Program-made: the position numbers and the translations under genes
Notes under the pieces: model-generated
What the model was told of the DNA's origin: nothing
The model's database searches: none
What the model saw: the letters and a program-made list of their open reading frames with translations, nothing else
Assembly (NCBI GenBank): GCA_937928545.1
Contig: CALGJQ010000012.1
Location: 1-64,000 of the forward strand
Origin: an uncultured Verrucomicrobiales bacterium
GTDB taxonomy: Bacteria > Verrucomicrobiota > Verrucomicrobiia > Verrucomicrobiales > Akkermansiaceae
Direction of reading: 5' to 3'
DNA length: 64,000 nucleotides
Shown here: positions 14,909 to 23,812 of the stretch, piece after piece
How the letters are laid out: each line of letters opens with the position of its first letter
How positions within the stretch are numbered: position 1 is the first letter of the stretch

Positions 14909-16063
14909 ATGAATTCGAAGTTTCACCGCCCCATTTTGTTTCAGGAAACGGAGAAATCTTTAAAGTACTTCCGCGTCACGGCTTTACTAGGTCCGCGTCA
15001 GTGTGGGAAGACGACCTTGGCGCGGCAGTTTTCTGACAAGCGGGAGAACTATTTTGATCTTGAGGACCCCATTGACCTTGCGCGGCTTGCGAATCCTCGT
15101 GAGGTGCTGGGAGCGCTCAAGGGATTGGTGATTGTTGATGAGTTTCAGCGCATGCCCGAGCTTTTTCCGATTCTGCGAGTTCTTGCGGATCGGGATGATC
15201 GTCCCGCGCGTTTTCTGATCCTCGGTAGTGCCTCTCCGGATCTCATGAAGGGGGCGGCTGAGAGCTTGGCGGGGCGGGTGAACTTTATCCGTTTGGCAGG
15301 ATTCTCTTGCACCGATGTGGGCGTGGAAAATCGCGATGCGCTGTGGTTTCGCGGGGGCTTTCCGGAGTCTTATCTTGCGCCGGATGATGAAGTCAGCGGG
15401 CAATGGCGGAGGGCCTTTATCCAGACCTTTTTGCAAAAGGATCTGCCTAGTTTTGGGATCGATGTTTCACCCGAAAGACTGCGTCGATTCTGGACCATGG
15501 CGGCTCACTATCACGGACAGACTTGGAACAGTTCGGCGATCGCGTCCTCGCTCGATGTCAGTCATACCACTGCGCGTTCTTATCTCGATATTTTGAGTGA
15601 TACCTTTGTGATGCGTCAACTCAGCCCATGGCTCCCTAATCTCAAAAAACGAATGGTGAAGGCTCCGAAGGTGTATCTTCGCGACAGTGGACTTTTGCAT
15701 GCTTTGCTTCAAATCGAGACTCGGAATCAGCTTCTCTCAAATCCTCGTTATGGAGCTTCGTGGGAAGGCTTTGCTCTGGAGCAAGTTCGTGAGGTGCTCC
15801 GCTTGCAGCCCGATGAAATGCACTTCTGGTCAACTCATGCGGGAGCTGAGATGGACCTCGTGGTGCCGCGTGCGGGAAAGCTTTATGGCTTCGAGTTTAA
15901 AGTAACCGAGAAGCCCTCGACGACTCACTCCATGACCATTGCGAAAAAAGACCTTGGTCTCGATCACGTCTACCTCGTCTATCCAGGTGAACTTACCTTT
16001 CCTCTTAGAGAAGGAATGACAGCGGTGGGTTATCAAAAGCTGCCGGAGTTGGAGTTAAGGTAA
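14909..16063 (+). CDS. AAA ATPase with DUF4143 domain
   Basis: A 384-aa protein. The N-terminal AAA domain has Walker A GPRQCGKTT (28-36), Walker B LVIVDEFQ (73-80) and a sensor-like LILGSASP (~107-114). Residues ~170-290 carry a winged-helix-like segment (WNSSAIASSLDVSHTTARSYLDIL). The C-terminal DUF4143 part (YGASWEGFALEQV, then GAEMDLVV and LYGFEFKVTEKP) has a nuclease-like E..D..ExK arrangement (family knowledge: PD-(D/E)XK-like). Such orphan ATPases are widespread, variable accessory genes of unknown role. The start ATG 14909 sits on the arm of a palindrome (see neighbouring entries), which suggests self-regulation by the protein's own DNA-binding region. Confidence 0.9.
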   Translation: MNSKFHRPILFQETEKSLKYFRVTALLGPRQCGKTTLARQFSDKRENYFDLEDPIDLARLANPREVLGALKGLVIVDEFQRMPELFPILRVLADRDDRPARFLILGSASPDLMKGAAESLAGRVNFIRLAGFSCTDVGVENRDALWFRGGFPESYLAPDDEVSGQWRRAFIQTFLQKDLPSFGIDVSPERLRRFWTMAAHYHGQTWNSSAIASSLDVSHTTARSYLDILSDTFVMRQLSPWLPNLKKRMVKAPKVYLRDSGLLHALLQIETRNQLLSNPRYGASWEGFALEQVREVLRLQPDEMHFWSTHAGAEMDLVVPRAGKLYGFEFKVTEKPSTTHSMTIAKKDLGLDHVYLVYPGELTFPLREGMTAVGYQKLPELELR

Positions 16064-16069
16064 ATTGTC

Positions 16070-16846
16070 TTAGTCTTGATGCTTCCAATTCTCAGGGAGA
16101 ACTTGCCAGTCTTTTGCCGTGAGTTGTTCGTCGATCCACTCGTAGTTGATTCTGATGGTGGCATGTCCGGAGCGGCCTCCTTTTGCGTTTTTAGGATCCC
16201 GATAGACGGTGCTGTAAGAAGACATTTCGGATGGGGTTCGCCAGTGGCCACGGTGCCAGAGTTCCCAGCCCGCCTTCTTGATTTCTTGGTGGAAATCAGG
16301 CTTGGTGGCCCAGAGGGCGTGAGGGGTCAGTTTAAAATTCTTCCACCGAAAGTATTGGCGATCTTTATGGCCGCCATTTCCAGAATAGTGGCAAGTGATC
16401 GAGAGGAAGGGTTCGTCTTTGAGTAATTTCCGAGTTTTGAGGCTGTAGGTTTCGACGAGGCCTGATGATCCAGCGTTTTGGTAGAAGGCGACTTTGTGAG
16501 TGCCATCGCCATCAGGGAAAAGAAGGAGGATGCCACTTTTTCTTACGACGCCTAGCTTCAGAAATTCCATGGGATGGTAACTCACGACGCAGAGCTGGCC
16601 CGGAAAGTCTTCGACTCGGCCAATTGAGATTTGGGGGTCGCCGTCCTCTCTTTTCTTCCATTGGAGGGGGGCGAGACTCCCGTCCTTTTTCAGAAGGCCC
16701 ACGATGGGAATGTTTTCCGCGAAGAAGGAAAGGGGACGCGCTTCGGTTTGAGCGAAGTGAGAGGCCTCATAGGTGTAGGGCCCTCCGCTTTCGGCACACA
16801 CAAGTTGCGTGAAGAGAAAGAGAAGTGCGCTGATTTTCCAAAGCAT
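16070..16846 (-). CDS. Secreted hypothetical protein
   Basis: A 258-aa protein with a clear signal peptide (MLWKISALLFLFTQLVCA). The mature part is rich in Trp, His and Tyr and contains SITCHYSGNGGHKDRQYFRWKN and a C-terminal EWIDEQLTAKDWQVLPENW. No catalytic motif is recognised and no known family is assigned. It converges on the DUF4143 gene with a 6-base gap and is separated from the next minus-strand gene by 20 bases, so it may be the second gene of a transcript starting at the thioredoxin-like gene (18024). Confidence 0.6.
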   Translation of the reverse strand: MLWKISALLFLFTQLVCAESGGPYTYEASHFAQTEARPLSFFAENIPIVGLLKKDGSLAPLQWKKREDGDPQISIGRVEDFPGQLCVVSYHPMEFLKLGVVRKSGILLLFPDGDGTHKVAFYQNAGSSGLVETYSLKTRKLLKDEPFLSITCHYSGNGGHKDRQYFRWKNFKLTPHALWATKPDFHQEIKKAGWELWHRGHWRTPSEMSSYSTVYRDPKNAKGGRSGHATIRINYEWIDEQLTAKDWQVLPENWKHQD

Positions 16847-16866
16847 GATTTGTAGGAGAGGGGACT

Positions 16867-18024
16867 CTATTCGTCATTCAAGCGCCAGACTTCGGCGACG
16901 ATGATTTTTTTGAGCTCCATCGGCTTGATGCGGCCGGTGTGGCGGTAGAGGACTTTGCCGTCTTTGCCAACGAGGAGGGTGTGGGGCATGGCGCCGTTCC
17001 ATTCGGAGTCGAGGGCATTGCCGAGGTCTTCGGTGTCACCTTTGAAGATGAAGTGATTGGTCTCACGCTCCTCTTTTTTGAGGACGGGTGCGATGCGGCG
17101 GTGGATGCCGACGCCTTGAGCTTGGAGGAACTCGGTGACTTTCTTGTGATCCTTCTCGGGCTTGTCGAGGCTGATCGTGATGAGTTCGAATTTGTGGTGA
17201 GAGTATTGACGGTAGATCTCGGCGAGGTCGGGGAATTCTTGGACGCAAGGGCCGCAGGTGGTGGACCAGATGTTGAAGAGGCGGAAGTCGGAGGCGTCTT
17301 TGTTGGCTCGGAGTTTGGCGAGGGCGTCTGCTTCGATGGTCTCGACGCTGACGGGCATCTCGGCCCATTGCTTGTCCATCTTAGCGACGTTTCCGGCTTT
17401 TTCTTTCCATTTGGTGGTGCAGCCGGTGGGTCGGGTTTTGATGACCTTGGGCTCTTCTCCAGCGAGGATGGCGGTGAGGGCATCGCGCGCTTCGTTTTTC
17501 TCAGCGGGTCCGGTGCTGCGGCGACCGTCGTCAACGCGGCCGTTGTATTTGAGCTTGAGGTCAGCATCGAAGATGAAGATGTGAGGAGTGGAGATGGCTC
17601 CGTAAGCTTTGGCGACTTCTTGAGTATCGCCATCGTAGAGGTAGGGGAGGTTGAGCTCGTGGTCTTTTGAAAAGTCCTTCATGGACTCGAAGGAATCATC
17701 GCCCGTGGTGAAGGAGAGCTCAGCGAGGTGGAGTCCTTCGGGCGAGTTACTATTGATGGCGACGAAGCCGACGCCTTGCGGCTTGAAAGTTTCGACGAGG
17801 GATTTTAGGCGGCCGACGACGGCGATGGCATCAGGGCAGTGGTTGGTGGTGAAGATGATGGCAGTGGCTTTTTCTCCTTTGATATCGGCGAGAGTGTGCT
17901 CCTTGTCATCGACATTCATGAGCTTGAAGTCGGGAGCGGCAGTTCCCTGCGTGATGGGAACCGGTTTGTAGTTGGCGAGGACGGTGCTCGCGAGAGCAAG
18001 TGAGGTGAAGAGAAGGGCTTTCAT
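16867..18024 (-). CDS. Secreted two-domain thioredoxin/redoxin protein
   Basis: A 385-aa protein. After a signal peptide (MKALLFTSLALASTVLA) it has an AhpC/TSA-like domain (~25-185; APDFKLMNVDD, TTNHCPDA with a single Cys63, and the cis-Pro-like STPHIFIFD) and a C-terminal thioredoxin-like domain (~215-385) with a redox centre C257-G-P-C260 (WSTTCGPC) and a second cis-Pro-like segment (MPHTLLVGKDG). It probably exchanges thiols with exported proteins in the periplasm, as TlpA/ResA-type proteins do. The first domain lacks a CxxC pair, so it may be a sensor or a peroxidase-like relic. Such two-domain redoxins are common in Verrucomicrobia and Planctomycetes (recollection). Confidence 0.85.
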   Translation of the reverse strand: MKALLFTSLALASTVLANYKPVPITQGTAAPDFKLMNVDDKEHTLADIKGEKATAIIFTTNHCPDAIAVVGRLKSLVETFKPQGVGFVAINSNSPEGLHLAELSFTTGDDSFESMKDFSKDHELNLPYLYDGDTQEVAKAYGAISTPHIFIFDADLKLKYNGRVDDGRRSTGPAEKNEARDALTAILAGEEPKVIKTRPTGCTTKWKEKAGNVAKMDKQWAEMPVSVETIEADALAKLRANKDASDFRLFNIWSTTCGPCVQEFPDLAEIYRQYSHHKFELITISLDKPEKDHKKVTEFLQAQGVGIHRRIAPVLKKEERETNHFIFKGDTEDLGNALDSEWNGAMPHTLLVGKDGKVLYRHTGRIKPMELKKIIVAEVWRLNDE

Positions 18025-18078
18025 GATGTCAATTTTACGTGGAGGAGGCTTGGAAGATTTCAGGCTGTGAAAAGAAAG

Positions 18079-19323
18079 TCAAAGGGTCGAGGGGTCTCCG
18101 GAAAGGGTGGGGGGAGACCATGCTTCGGGGAGATGCGGGCGGAGTCGGGCATAGATCTGGCCGGCGTCGGCGGCGCTGGCAAAGCTAAGGAGTTTGGCTG
18201 ATTTGCCGTGCTGGAAATGGGCGGTCAGGCGGAAGCGAGGGTCGTCGTTGACGTGGCCGTTTTGCTTGGTTTCGAGGTCAGAGAGGCTGCTCAGTTCGTG
18301 CACTTTTGAGCTGACAAAAATGAACCAGCGTTTTTCGAGATGAAGGCGGGAGTGGCGTTTGGAAATGGTGCTGCGATAGCCGAGGAGGAAGAAGCCAACG
18401 AGGATCACGATGAAACCAAGGCCACCGAAGATGAGAGAAAACCAAATTGGGGGGCTTCCGCCGTCGCTTTTGACGGAGGAAAGGGCTTCACGGAGGGCCG
18501 GGAGGAGGTCGAAGATCCAGTTTCGAGCCGAGTCGTTGATGAAGATGCCGACGAGAAAGAAAATGCTGCCAAAGAGCATTAAGCCGATCGCTCCTAGGGT
18601 GGTGCTTCGGTTCTTGGCTTCCCAGCCCATGGTGGTTTTGGAGAAGGTGAGATTTTTTGACTGATAGTCAGGTTCGATCTCCGATTCACTTAGGTTTTCG
18701 ACCTCCGTGTTCATCATTGCATCGCGGATGCCGCGGTGAGGTTCGATCTCGTGTCCGAGGCTTAGCCTAACTTCGCGTTCTAGCCAGAGGAGTTCGGCTT
18801 CTTTGAGGCTCCCGCCGACGCCGATTTTCTTTTTGGCTCCTTCTTCTTCGAAGGTGAGCTTGTAGGAGGGAACATCGTTGGTTTTGTGGCTTTCTTCGAA
18901 GTGGAGGTGGAGATTGGCGCGTTGAAAGTCTTTTGTCTGAAAGGCTTTTCCGAAGAGTTCGCGTCGGATAGAAACATTATGCTCGCCGATGCTTACGATG
19001 GTTTTTCCGAGCCAGAGAAAGAGCCCCGTGAAAAAGGTGGCAGCTCCTACGAGAAAGAAGGGGAGTAGAAAGAGATAGCCAAAAATGCGCGTTCCAAGTC
19101 CACTGTCTGGGTCCGGGGTGCCAAAGATCATGGCGAAAAGCATGAAGGTGGGGATTCCTCCAAAAAAGAGGCCAAAGAAGATGAAGAAGCCGGGAAGGGG
19201 TTGGCCCTTGATGGTGAAGATCGAGTCTCCTTTTGGGGTGCTTGATCGCAGGAGACGAGAGCCTTGTTGAGGGGTGAGAGGCTCCTTGTCTCTGTTGAGT
19301 GACTTCATCAACTTCTCAAACAT
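18079..19323 (-). CDS. Hypothetical four-TM membrane protein
   Basis: A 414-aa protein with two pairs of hydrophobic segments (~46-70 and ~81-110; ~243-266 and ~295-322), each pair followed by a soluble region with beta character (SIGEHNVSIRRELFGKAFQ...; HSRLHLEKRWFIFVSSKVHEL). The repeated plan suggests internal duplication and resembles the DUF3592-type layout, but no family is firmly recognised. Short basic N-terminus. It is transcribed toward the thioredoxin-like gene with a 54-base gap and may share its transcript. Confidence 0.6.
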   Translation of the reverse strand: MFEKLMKSLNRDKEPLTPQQGSRLLRSSTPKGDSIFTIKGQPLPGFFIFFGLFFGGIPTFMLFAMIFGTPDPDSGLGTRIFGYLFLLPFFLVGAATFFTGLFLWLGKTIVSIGEHNVSIRRELFGKAFQTKDFQRANLHLHFEESHKTNDVPSYKLTFEEEGAKKKIGVGGSLKEAELLWLEREVRLSLGHEIEPHRGIRDAMMNTEVENLSESEIEPDYQSKNLTFSKTTMGWEAKNRSTTLGAIGLMLFGSIFFLVGIFINDSARNWIFDLLPALREALSSVKSDGGSPPIWFSLIFGGLGFIVILVGFFLLGYRSTISKRHSRLHLEKRWFIFVSSKVHELSSLSDLETKQNGHVNDDPRFRLTAHFQHGKSAKLLSFASAADAGQIYARLRPHLPEAWSPPTLSGDPSTL

Positions 19324-19582
19324 AGCGGGAGTTTATCGCAAGGGAGAGTTGGCGCAATAGGACTTGAGATTTTGTTCGCTTAGCTTCGAATTTAATAGAG
19401 AAAAATTGTACTAAGGTTTTTTTTGGAGCGATTAGCAGTTCCCGCTTGAATCCTGAAATTTTCATAAAAAAGATTCGTGTTTAGGGATGCTTAGGCCTAT
19501 TTTTTTGGGACCAATTAGTTCACGCAGAATAACTCTTTAATTTATGTTGACTACTTGATTCGCCTTACTAAATTCACACCCT

Positions 19583-20221
19583 ATGAAAGCTGTTTCCCTT
19601 GCCTTTTTTACGACAATCGTCTCCTTATCCGCTCAAACAGTCACGCTGAGTTCAGTTGATGGCGTTACGGGTCAGTTCAGAGATTCTAATGATCAGATTC
19701 TTGCTGCTGGCTCGTTGATCCGAATTGGATCTTTTGATCTTAGTGGAGGAAACTTGGCTCTAGCTCAAACCTCTAGTGACTTTGCTACCGTGGATTCTTT
19801 GTTCACACCTTTGGCCGAGGGAGAGATGAATTCAGGCTCGATTCTCCAATCTGGCAATTCAGGTGACACTTTGGTTGTTAATAACTTCTTAGCGTCGGGA
19901 AATTCCTTTGGTCAGATCACGGGAATCGCCGATTCATACCTCCCAACGGACGTACAACTTTTCTTTTGGGTGTTCAACTCCTCCGCAACTAGTTCGGCGA
20001 CCGAATGGGCCATAGCGAGCTCAAGTGTTTCGGACTTTGAGCTTCCTGCGTCGCCTGGGTCAACCACCTTGACTCCAGGTCTGGTAGATCTTCTTGTCCG
20101 AGGCACCAAGGATGGCAACAATGTGCTCCTTGCGCCGATTGATCCTATTCCAGAGCCTAGCTCTCTATTGCTGACCTCGCTGGCACTGACGCTCCTCCTG
20201 GGGAAGCGTCGCCGCGCATAG
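19583..20221 (+). CDS. PEP-CTERM secreted protein (paralog of 20273 product)
   Basis: A 212-aa protein: signal peptide (MKAVSLAFFTTIVSLSAQ), a beta-rich body with RIGSFDLSGG, FTPLAEGE, SGDTLVVNN, FGQITGI and LFFWVFN, and a tail IPEPSSLLLTSLALTLLLGKRRRA (sorting motif, helix, basic end). Body residues ~20-165 match the minus-strand product at 20273-21202 segment by segment, so the two share a domain. Exosortase would cut after the PEP motif and sort the protein to the surface (family knowledge); the enzyme is not in this window. Confidence 0.85.
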   Translation: MKAVSLAFFTTIVSLSAQTVTLSSVDGVTGQFRDSNDQILAAGSLIRIGSFDLSGGNLALAQTSSDFATVDSLFTPLAEGEMNSGSILQSGNSGDTLVVNNFLASGNSFGQITGIADSYLPTDVQLFFWVFNSSATSSATEWAIASSSVSDFELPASPGSTTLTPGLVDLLVRGTKDGNNVLLAPIDPIPEPSSLLLTSLALTLLLGKRRRA

Positions 20222-20272
20222 TGGCACCGCGTTATTTGAGCTTGGTCTTCTTTTGCGTGCTTCGTCTGCGAG

Positions 20273-21202
20273 CTACGGACGAGTAAAAAGGAGCCTTGCA
20301 AAGGCTTGCTTACCTGCGGGGAGTGGAAGTTCGAAAATATTTGGCATTAATTCGACGGGGTTCTCAGGCAGCCAGATCTGAAGATCAGTTGAGACGGCGC
20401 CGCTAATTTCGACGTCCTCAGTGTTTTCTGCTCGTTGGAAGCTTAGGCTGCGATCGCCATTCACATTCGTTACGATCCTATAGTGGTTGCTTTGGTCACT
20501 GGGTACGTTGGGATCGGTGCCAAAAACATACTCCATTATATTGGTCCAATCGTCTTTATCTGGATCAGCCGAGTCGTCAGCTTCACTATTTGACAGTTGA
20601 GAGAAATTGAAGTTCTCAACGGCCCATGCATTGAAGCCGCTTGGAGCATCTTTTGGCTCAAGGCGAATTTCATTTATGGTCAGGGTGCCTCTGAAAATCT
20701 GATCGGCTGAATCGCTGGATAGAGTTGTAGAGCCTATAAGTCCGGGCATTGCCCATGAGCTGTTGCTTGAACTTATCAGTGCCCATTCGGTCGCCTCGCT
20801 CGGGTTCGTATGATTGAAGACCCAGAGAAATAGTTTTGTTCCCTGTGGAAAAGAGCTGGCGTTTGTTATTTGGCCGAAGAATTCTCCGGCAGCAAATTGG
20901 TCATTTACGATCAAAGTCTCGCTGGTGTTTCCAGCTTGAGCGACTGTTCCACCGTTAGTTGTTCCCTCAGCGAGCGGCGTCCAATGAGCGTCGATCTTTT
21001 GAAAATCACTGCTGTGCTCGACGATGAAATCTCTCGGGCTTGTAAGATCTAGAAAGCCAACTCGGATCGCTCCACCGGAGATGATCCCGCCTGTTGAATC
21101 GCGAACTGGGAAACCACTATTCGAACTTAAGGTGATGGTGCCGGCCTCTACGATGATGAGATGAATTGCTGAGAGGGCGATTGTTGCGAGAACGACTTTC
21201 AT
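20273..21202 (-). CDS. Secreted protein with calcium-type repeat, no PEP tail
   Basis: A 309-aa protein. The N-terminal domain (~20-175) is the same as in the convergent PEP-CTERM gene (RVGFLDLTS, WTPLAEGT, SETLIVNDQ, FFGQIT, LFLWVFN). It then has a link (AWAVENFNFSQLSNSEAD) and an Asp-rich calcium-binding-like stretch (DSADPDKDDWTNIMEYVFGTDP), followed by a beta domain ending ARLLFTRP. The DPDxDxxxNxxEY pattern before a C-terminal beta domain is a frequent secretion-associated tail in Verrucomicrobia. So one body domain is attached to two different C-terminal sorting devices in neighbouring genes. Confidence 0.75.
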   Translation of the reverse strand: MKVVLATIALSAIHLIIVEAGTITLSSNSGFPVRDSTGGIISGGAIRVGFLDLTSPRDFIVEHSSDFQKIDAHWTPLAEGTTNGGTVAQAGNTSETLIVNDQFAAGEFFGQITNASSFPQGTKLFLWVFNHTNPSEATEWALISSSNSSWAMPGLIGSTTLSSDSADQIFRGTLTINEIRLEPKDAPSGFNAWAVENFNFSQLSNSEADDSADPDKDDWTNIMEYVFGTDPNVPSDQSNHYRIVTNVNGDRSLSFQRAENTEDVEISGAVSTDLQIWLPENPVELMPNIFELPLPAGKQAFARLLFTRP

Positions 21203-21383
21203 ACAAGGGAATGGGAAAAAAAGGGGAACTTCAAAATTGTCCTCTCCAGAATCTTAATCCTGTTGGTGGTTTAGGGCAAATTCGAAAGAGTCGTCGAGAA
21301 GATCGCAACCGCTTCCAGGCACAAAAAAATCACGAAGTGACTCGTGATTTCTTGTATGATTCGGATCTGCGAGGAATCCTGAG

Positions 21384-22343
21384 CTAGTTATTCGCTACAA
21401 CTGCGGGTGCGAGGTTGATTGTCTTATCTGAGGAGACGCTGACGACAGTCGATTCACGGTAGGGGATCTGAACGCTTGAGGAGTCGTTTCCGAGTCCGTC
21501 GATGAAGATCGTTCCGGTCTGAGAAATGCCACCATTGCTTAGGTAGGTTCCGCTCGGAACAAAGAGTCCATCGTTACTAAAGAAGCTAGCGGAATCCACA
21601 AAGGGGCTGAAATCGGAAACGAAGCCAATTTCAGAGAGGTCGTAGGTTCCCGGAAATGGATTTACCGGCCCAACGAGGTTAATCGTGCCAGCCGATGCCG
21701 AGATTCGAGTAGGGGTTGTTTTCACGTGGGTGAATTTTTCATTTCCACCTAAGGAGATCGTCAATTCTTCGCTCAAGAATAAGAGGATCCCTTGGCCAGG
21801 CTTGAGAACTTTGCTATCCCAACTTGTGCCGAGAGCATCCATCCAGAACCCGCCAATTGAATTCCAGAAGATATCGAGACGAGTGTCATCGTCGTTGAAA
21901 ATCGAAATGGTATCTTGGAAGCCTGCAAAGTTAGCCCCATTTGGGAGAAGGCTGGCAACGGTGAGATGCTCACGGATGATCAGCTTATCACCAGGCATCA
22001 TTCCAAGGGCGCTGGGGTCAGCGGCGACAGTGACGGAGTTAGCACTTGCCGAGATAATGTCTAAGGTGAGACCAGACTCAGGGCCATCGCACAATTCGAC
22101 ATAGTGATTGTTGAGCGTAGGAAGAGAATCAGTGTTTACAGTGATTACCGCCTCATCCTGGCTTGAATTGTAATCCATTGAGTCAATCCGACCTGAGAAG
22201 GTATCTTCAGCAACAAATGGGGGGGTCCAAACGCTGTTTCCAGCAGGAAGGGTGTAATCAAGCTTACCAACAACCTGAGCTTGGCTAGCCGAAGCGTGGT
22301 GAGTGGTGAGGAGAACAGCAATTAGAAGGGGAGTAATTCGCAT
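21384..22343 (-). CDS. Secreted TIGR02597-like protein
   Basis: A 319-aa exported protein (signal MRITPLLIAVLLTTHHASA). The body starts QVVGKLDYTLPAGN, followed by VAEDTFSGRIDS, GDKLIIREHLTVASLLP, GGFWMDALG and TRISASAGTINLVG. I associate this pattern with TIGR02597, a family expanded in Verrucomicrobia, but cannot verify the match here. Beta-rich, no enzymatic motif, no PEP-CTERM tail. Role unknown; probably a surface or outer-membrane-associated structural protein. Confidence 0.65.
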   Translation of the reverse strand: MRITPLLIAVLLTTHHASASQAQVVGKLDYTLPAGNSVWTPPFVAEDTFSGRIDSMDYNSSQDEAVITVNTDSLPTLNNHYVELCDGPESGLTLDIISASANSVTVAADPSALGMMPGDKLIIREHLTVASLLPNGANFAGFQDTISIFNDDDTRLDIFWNSIGGFWMDALGTSWDSKVLKPGQGILLFLSEELTISLGGNEKFTHVKTTPTRISASAGTINLVGPVNPFPGTYDLSEIGFVSDFSPFVDSASFFSNDGLFVPSGTYLSNGGISQTGTIFIDGLGNDSSSVQIPYRESTVVSVSSDKTINLAPAVVANN

Positions 22344-22888
22344 GCACTTCTGTTACGCTCGCTCAGAAAAAATGTCAAAAAAAAGGCCGGTTCTACTCAT
22401 TGAGCCTCAATCAATGAGTCGCTAAATACCGGAATTTTTTGGAGATGAGGAGGAAGCGAAAATATCTTAAATCCTTTTAAATCAATAAATTAAGAGGTTC
22501 TAATTAGAATCCTGATTTCAAATACAATCTGAAATTACGGATTAAATTAATATAGCAGCGACCCAAAGTTTTTAGTTAATTATTCTTAATTAACCTACAA
22601 AACAAAGGAGTTTTAAATTTTTAATCATGCCAGATATTCAGATTCTGCAAATTATGTAACTGGGATTCCCTAATCAGGCTGACGATTCAGCGAATGCCGT
22701 GGTTTGGCCAAACTAGAGAAATTTTCCTTATGTCCAGGCCCTAATCCTCTTGCTTGGGGGAGGGCGAACAGGTGGATCGTGGTATTTGATCTGCCGGATC
22801 GGGTTAACCTAAGAAGGGTTGATTGGGGATTTTTTGTGCAGCCCCTTATCTGAGAAGACCTTTTCTTTGGGTTCGATATGAATCGCCC
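22344..22888. other. AT-rich intergenic region
   Basis: About 545 bp without a convincing gene. It holds a hairpin at 22396-22418 (ctcattga / tcaatgag), close upstream of the TIGR02597-like gene, and an AT-rich inverted repeat at 22575-22594 (gttaattattcttaattaac). No RNA gene was recognised. Confidence 0.5.
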
Positions 22889-22919
22889 TAAAAAAACCTC
22901 CTCGGAGATCCGAGGAGGC
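22889..22919 (-). terminator. Terminator of the 22948 PEP-CTERM gene
   Basis: Stem cctcctcgg / ccgaggagg (22897-22918) followed on the minus strand by a run of seven T residues (22890-22896). Confidence 0.92.
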
Positions 22920-22947
22920 TTTGTAGAGAAATGTGTTCTCGTTAGAA

Positions 22948-23583
22948 TTAGGCGCGCTTGCGACGCCCGATGAGGGCCAGCCCGCTGAGTCCAAGCAAGA
23001 GAGCGCTGGATGGCTCAGGAACTGGAATGACTGCGACCCGGTCAATGAAGTGGTTGTCGTTTGCGTCGGTGTTAGACTCCCAAGTGAAACCGGTGAATGA
23101 GCCACCCGTAACGCCGCGGAATTGATTGTCGTTGCCGAGATCATCTAAAGTGCCTCCTGGCTCGTCGTGTAAGTAGATGACCGTGCCGTCGCTCGCGGTA
23201 ATTTTCGCAAAGTCGATGTTACCGTCGCCAATATCAGCAAGGTTGACCCCGAAACCAGTGACGGTTGTGCCAAAATTGTAGGTGAGAGAGTGACTTCCGC
23301 CAGTACCGATATTTCGACGAAGGATGTTCGGCCCGAAGAGGACGGGCGCGCCGTTAGATTCCCCAGAAGCATTTTCCGCGGCGATCGCAACGGATCCCCC
23401 CGTGTTGGTGAAGGTAATTGCTCCACCTGCAGCTGTGGTGAAGGGAGATGAAATAGTCCCGACGGTATCGCCAGAAAAATCATCAAAGGTCACGAATCCA
23501 GCGTCGCTGGATGTAAGGGTTTGGGCATTTGCCGAGGCGAGAGCCAGGGAAAGTGCAATCGATGTTAGGGTCAATTTTTTCAT
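22948..23583 (-). CDS. PEP-CTERM secreted protein
   Basis: A 211-aa protein: signal MKKLTLTSIALSLALASANA, a beta-sandwich-like body, and a tail VPEPSSALLLGLSGLALI followed by GRRKRA. The body shares ITASDGTVI, a GGSFTGFTW-type segment and a closing NHFIDRVAV with the next four PEP-CTERM products (23813, 24780, 25691, 26784), so these five are paralogs of one family (average identity clearly below the identity of the tail). The protein should be exported, anchored by its tail and processed by an exosortase. It has its own terminator and is preceded by the leader CTAACC-N9-ATG shared with two neighbours. Confidence 0.88.
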   Translation of the reverse strand: MKKLTLTSIALSLALASANAQTLTSSDAGFVTFDDFSGDTVGTISSPFTTAAGGAITFTNTGGSVAIAAENASGESNGAPVLFGPNILRRNIGTGGSHSLTYNFGTTVTGFGVNLADIGDGNIDFAKITASDGTVIYLHDEPGGTLDDLGNDNQFRGVTGGSFTGFTWESNTDANDNHFIDRVAVIPVPEPSSALLLGLSGLALIGRRKRA

Positions 23584-23598
23584 ATTGTTTTTGGTTAG
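23584..23598 (-). promoter_or_regulatory. Shared SD-less leader CTAACC-N9-ATG
   Basis: On the coding strand CTAACC lies exactly nine A-rich bases before the ATG. The same layout precedes the genes starting at 24469 (CCAACC) and 25430 (CTAACC). No Shine-Dalgarno site is present, so this may be the translation-initiation element of this paralog set. Confidence 0.5.
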
Positions 23599-23753
23599 TG
23601 GCGATGTCTGTTTGAAGCAGAAAAGGCTATTTCTACAGAAGTCACCCCCAACAAATAGTTAGTTTAATAAAAATATCAAGCAAATATTACCATCACTCGA
23701 ATCGAAATTAAATCCACCCTAGCCTGATTTGGACTGCGCGAGCTTCGAGCCCA

Positions 23754-23786
23754 CAAAAAAGCCTCTTCGGAAATTCCGAAGAGGCT
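23754..23786 (-). terminator. Terminator of the 23813 PEP-CTERM gene
   Basis: Stem gcctcttcgg / ccgaagaggc (23761-23785) followed on the minus strand by six T residues (23755-23760). Confidence 0.92.
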
Positions 23787-23812
23787 TTGTAGAGAAAAAT
23801 TCTCGTTATGAT

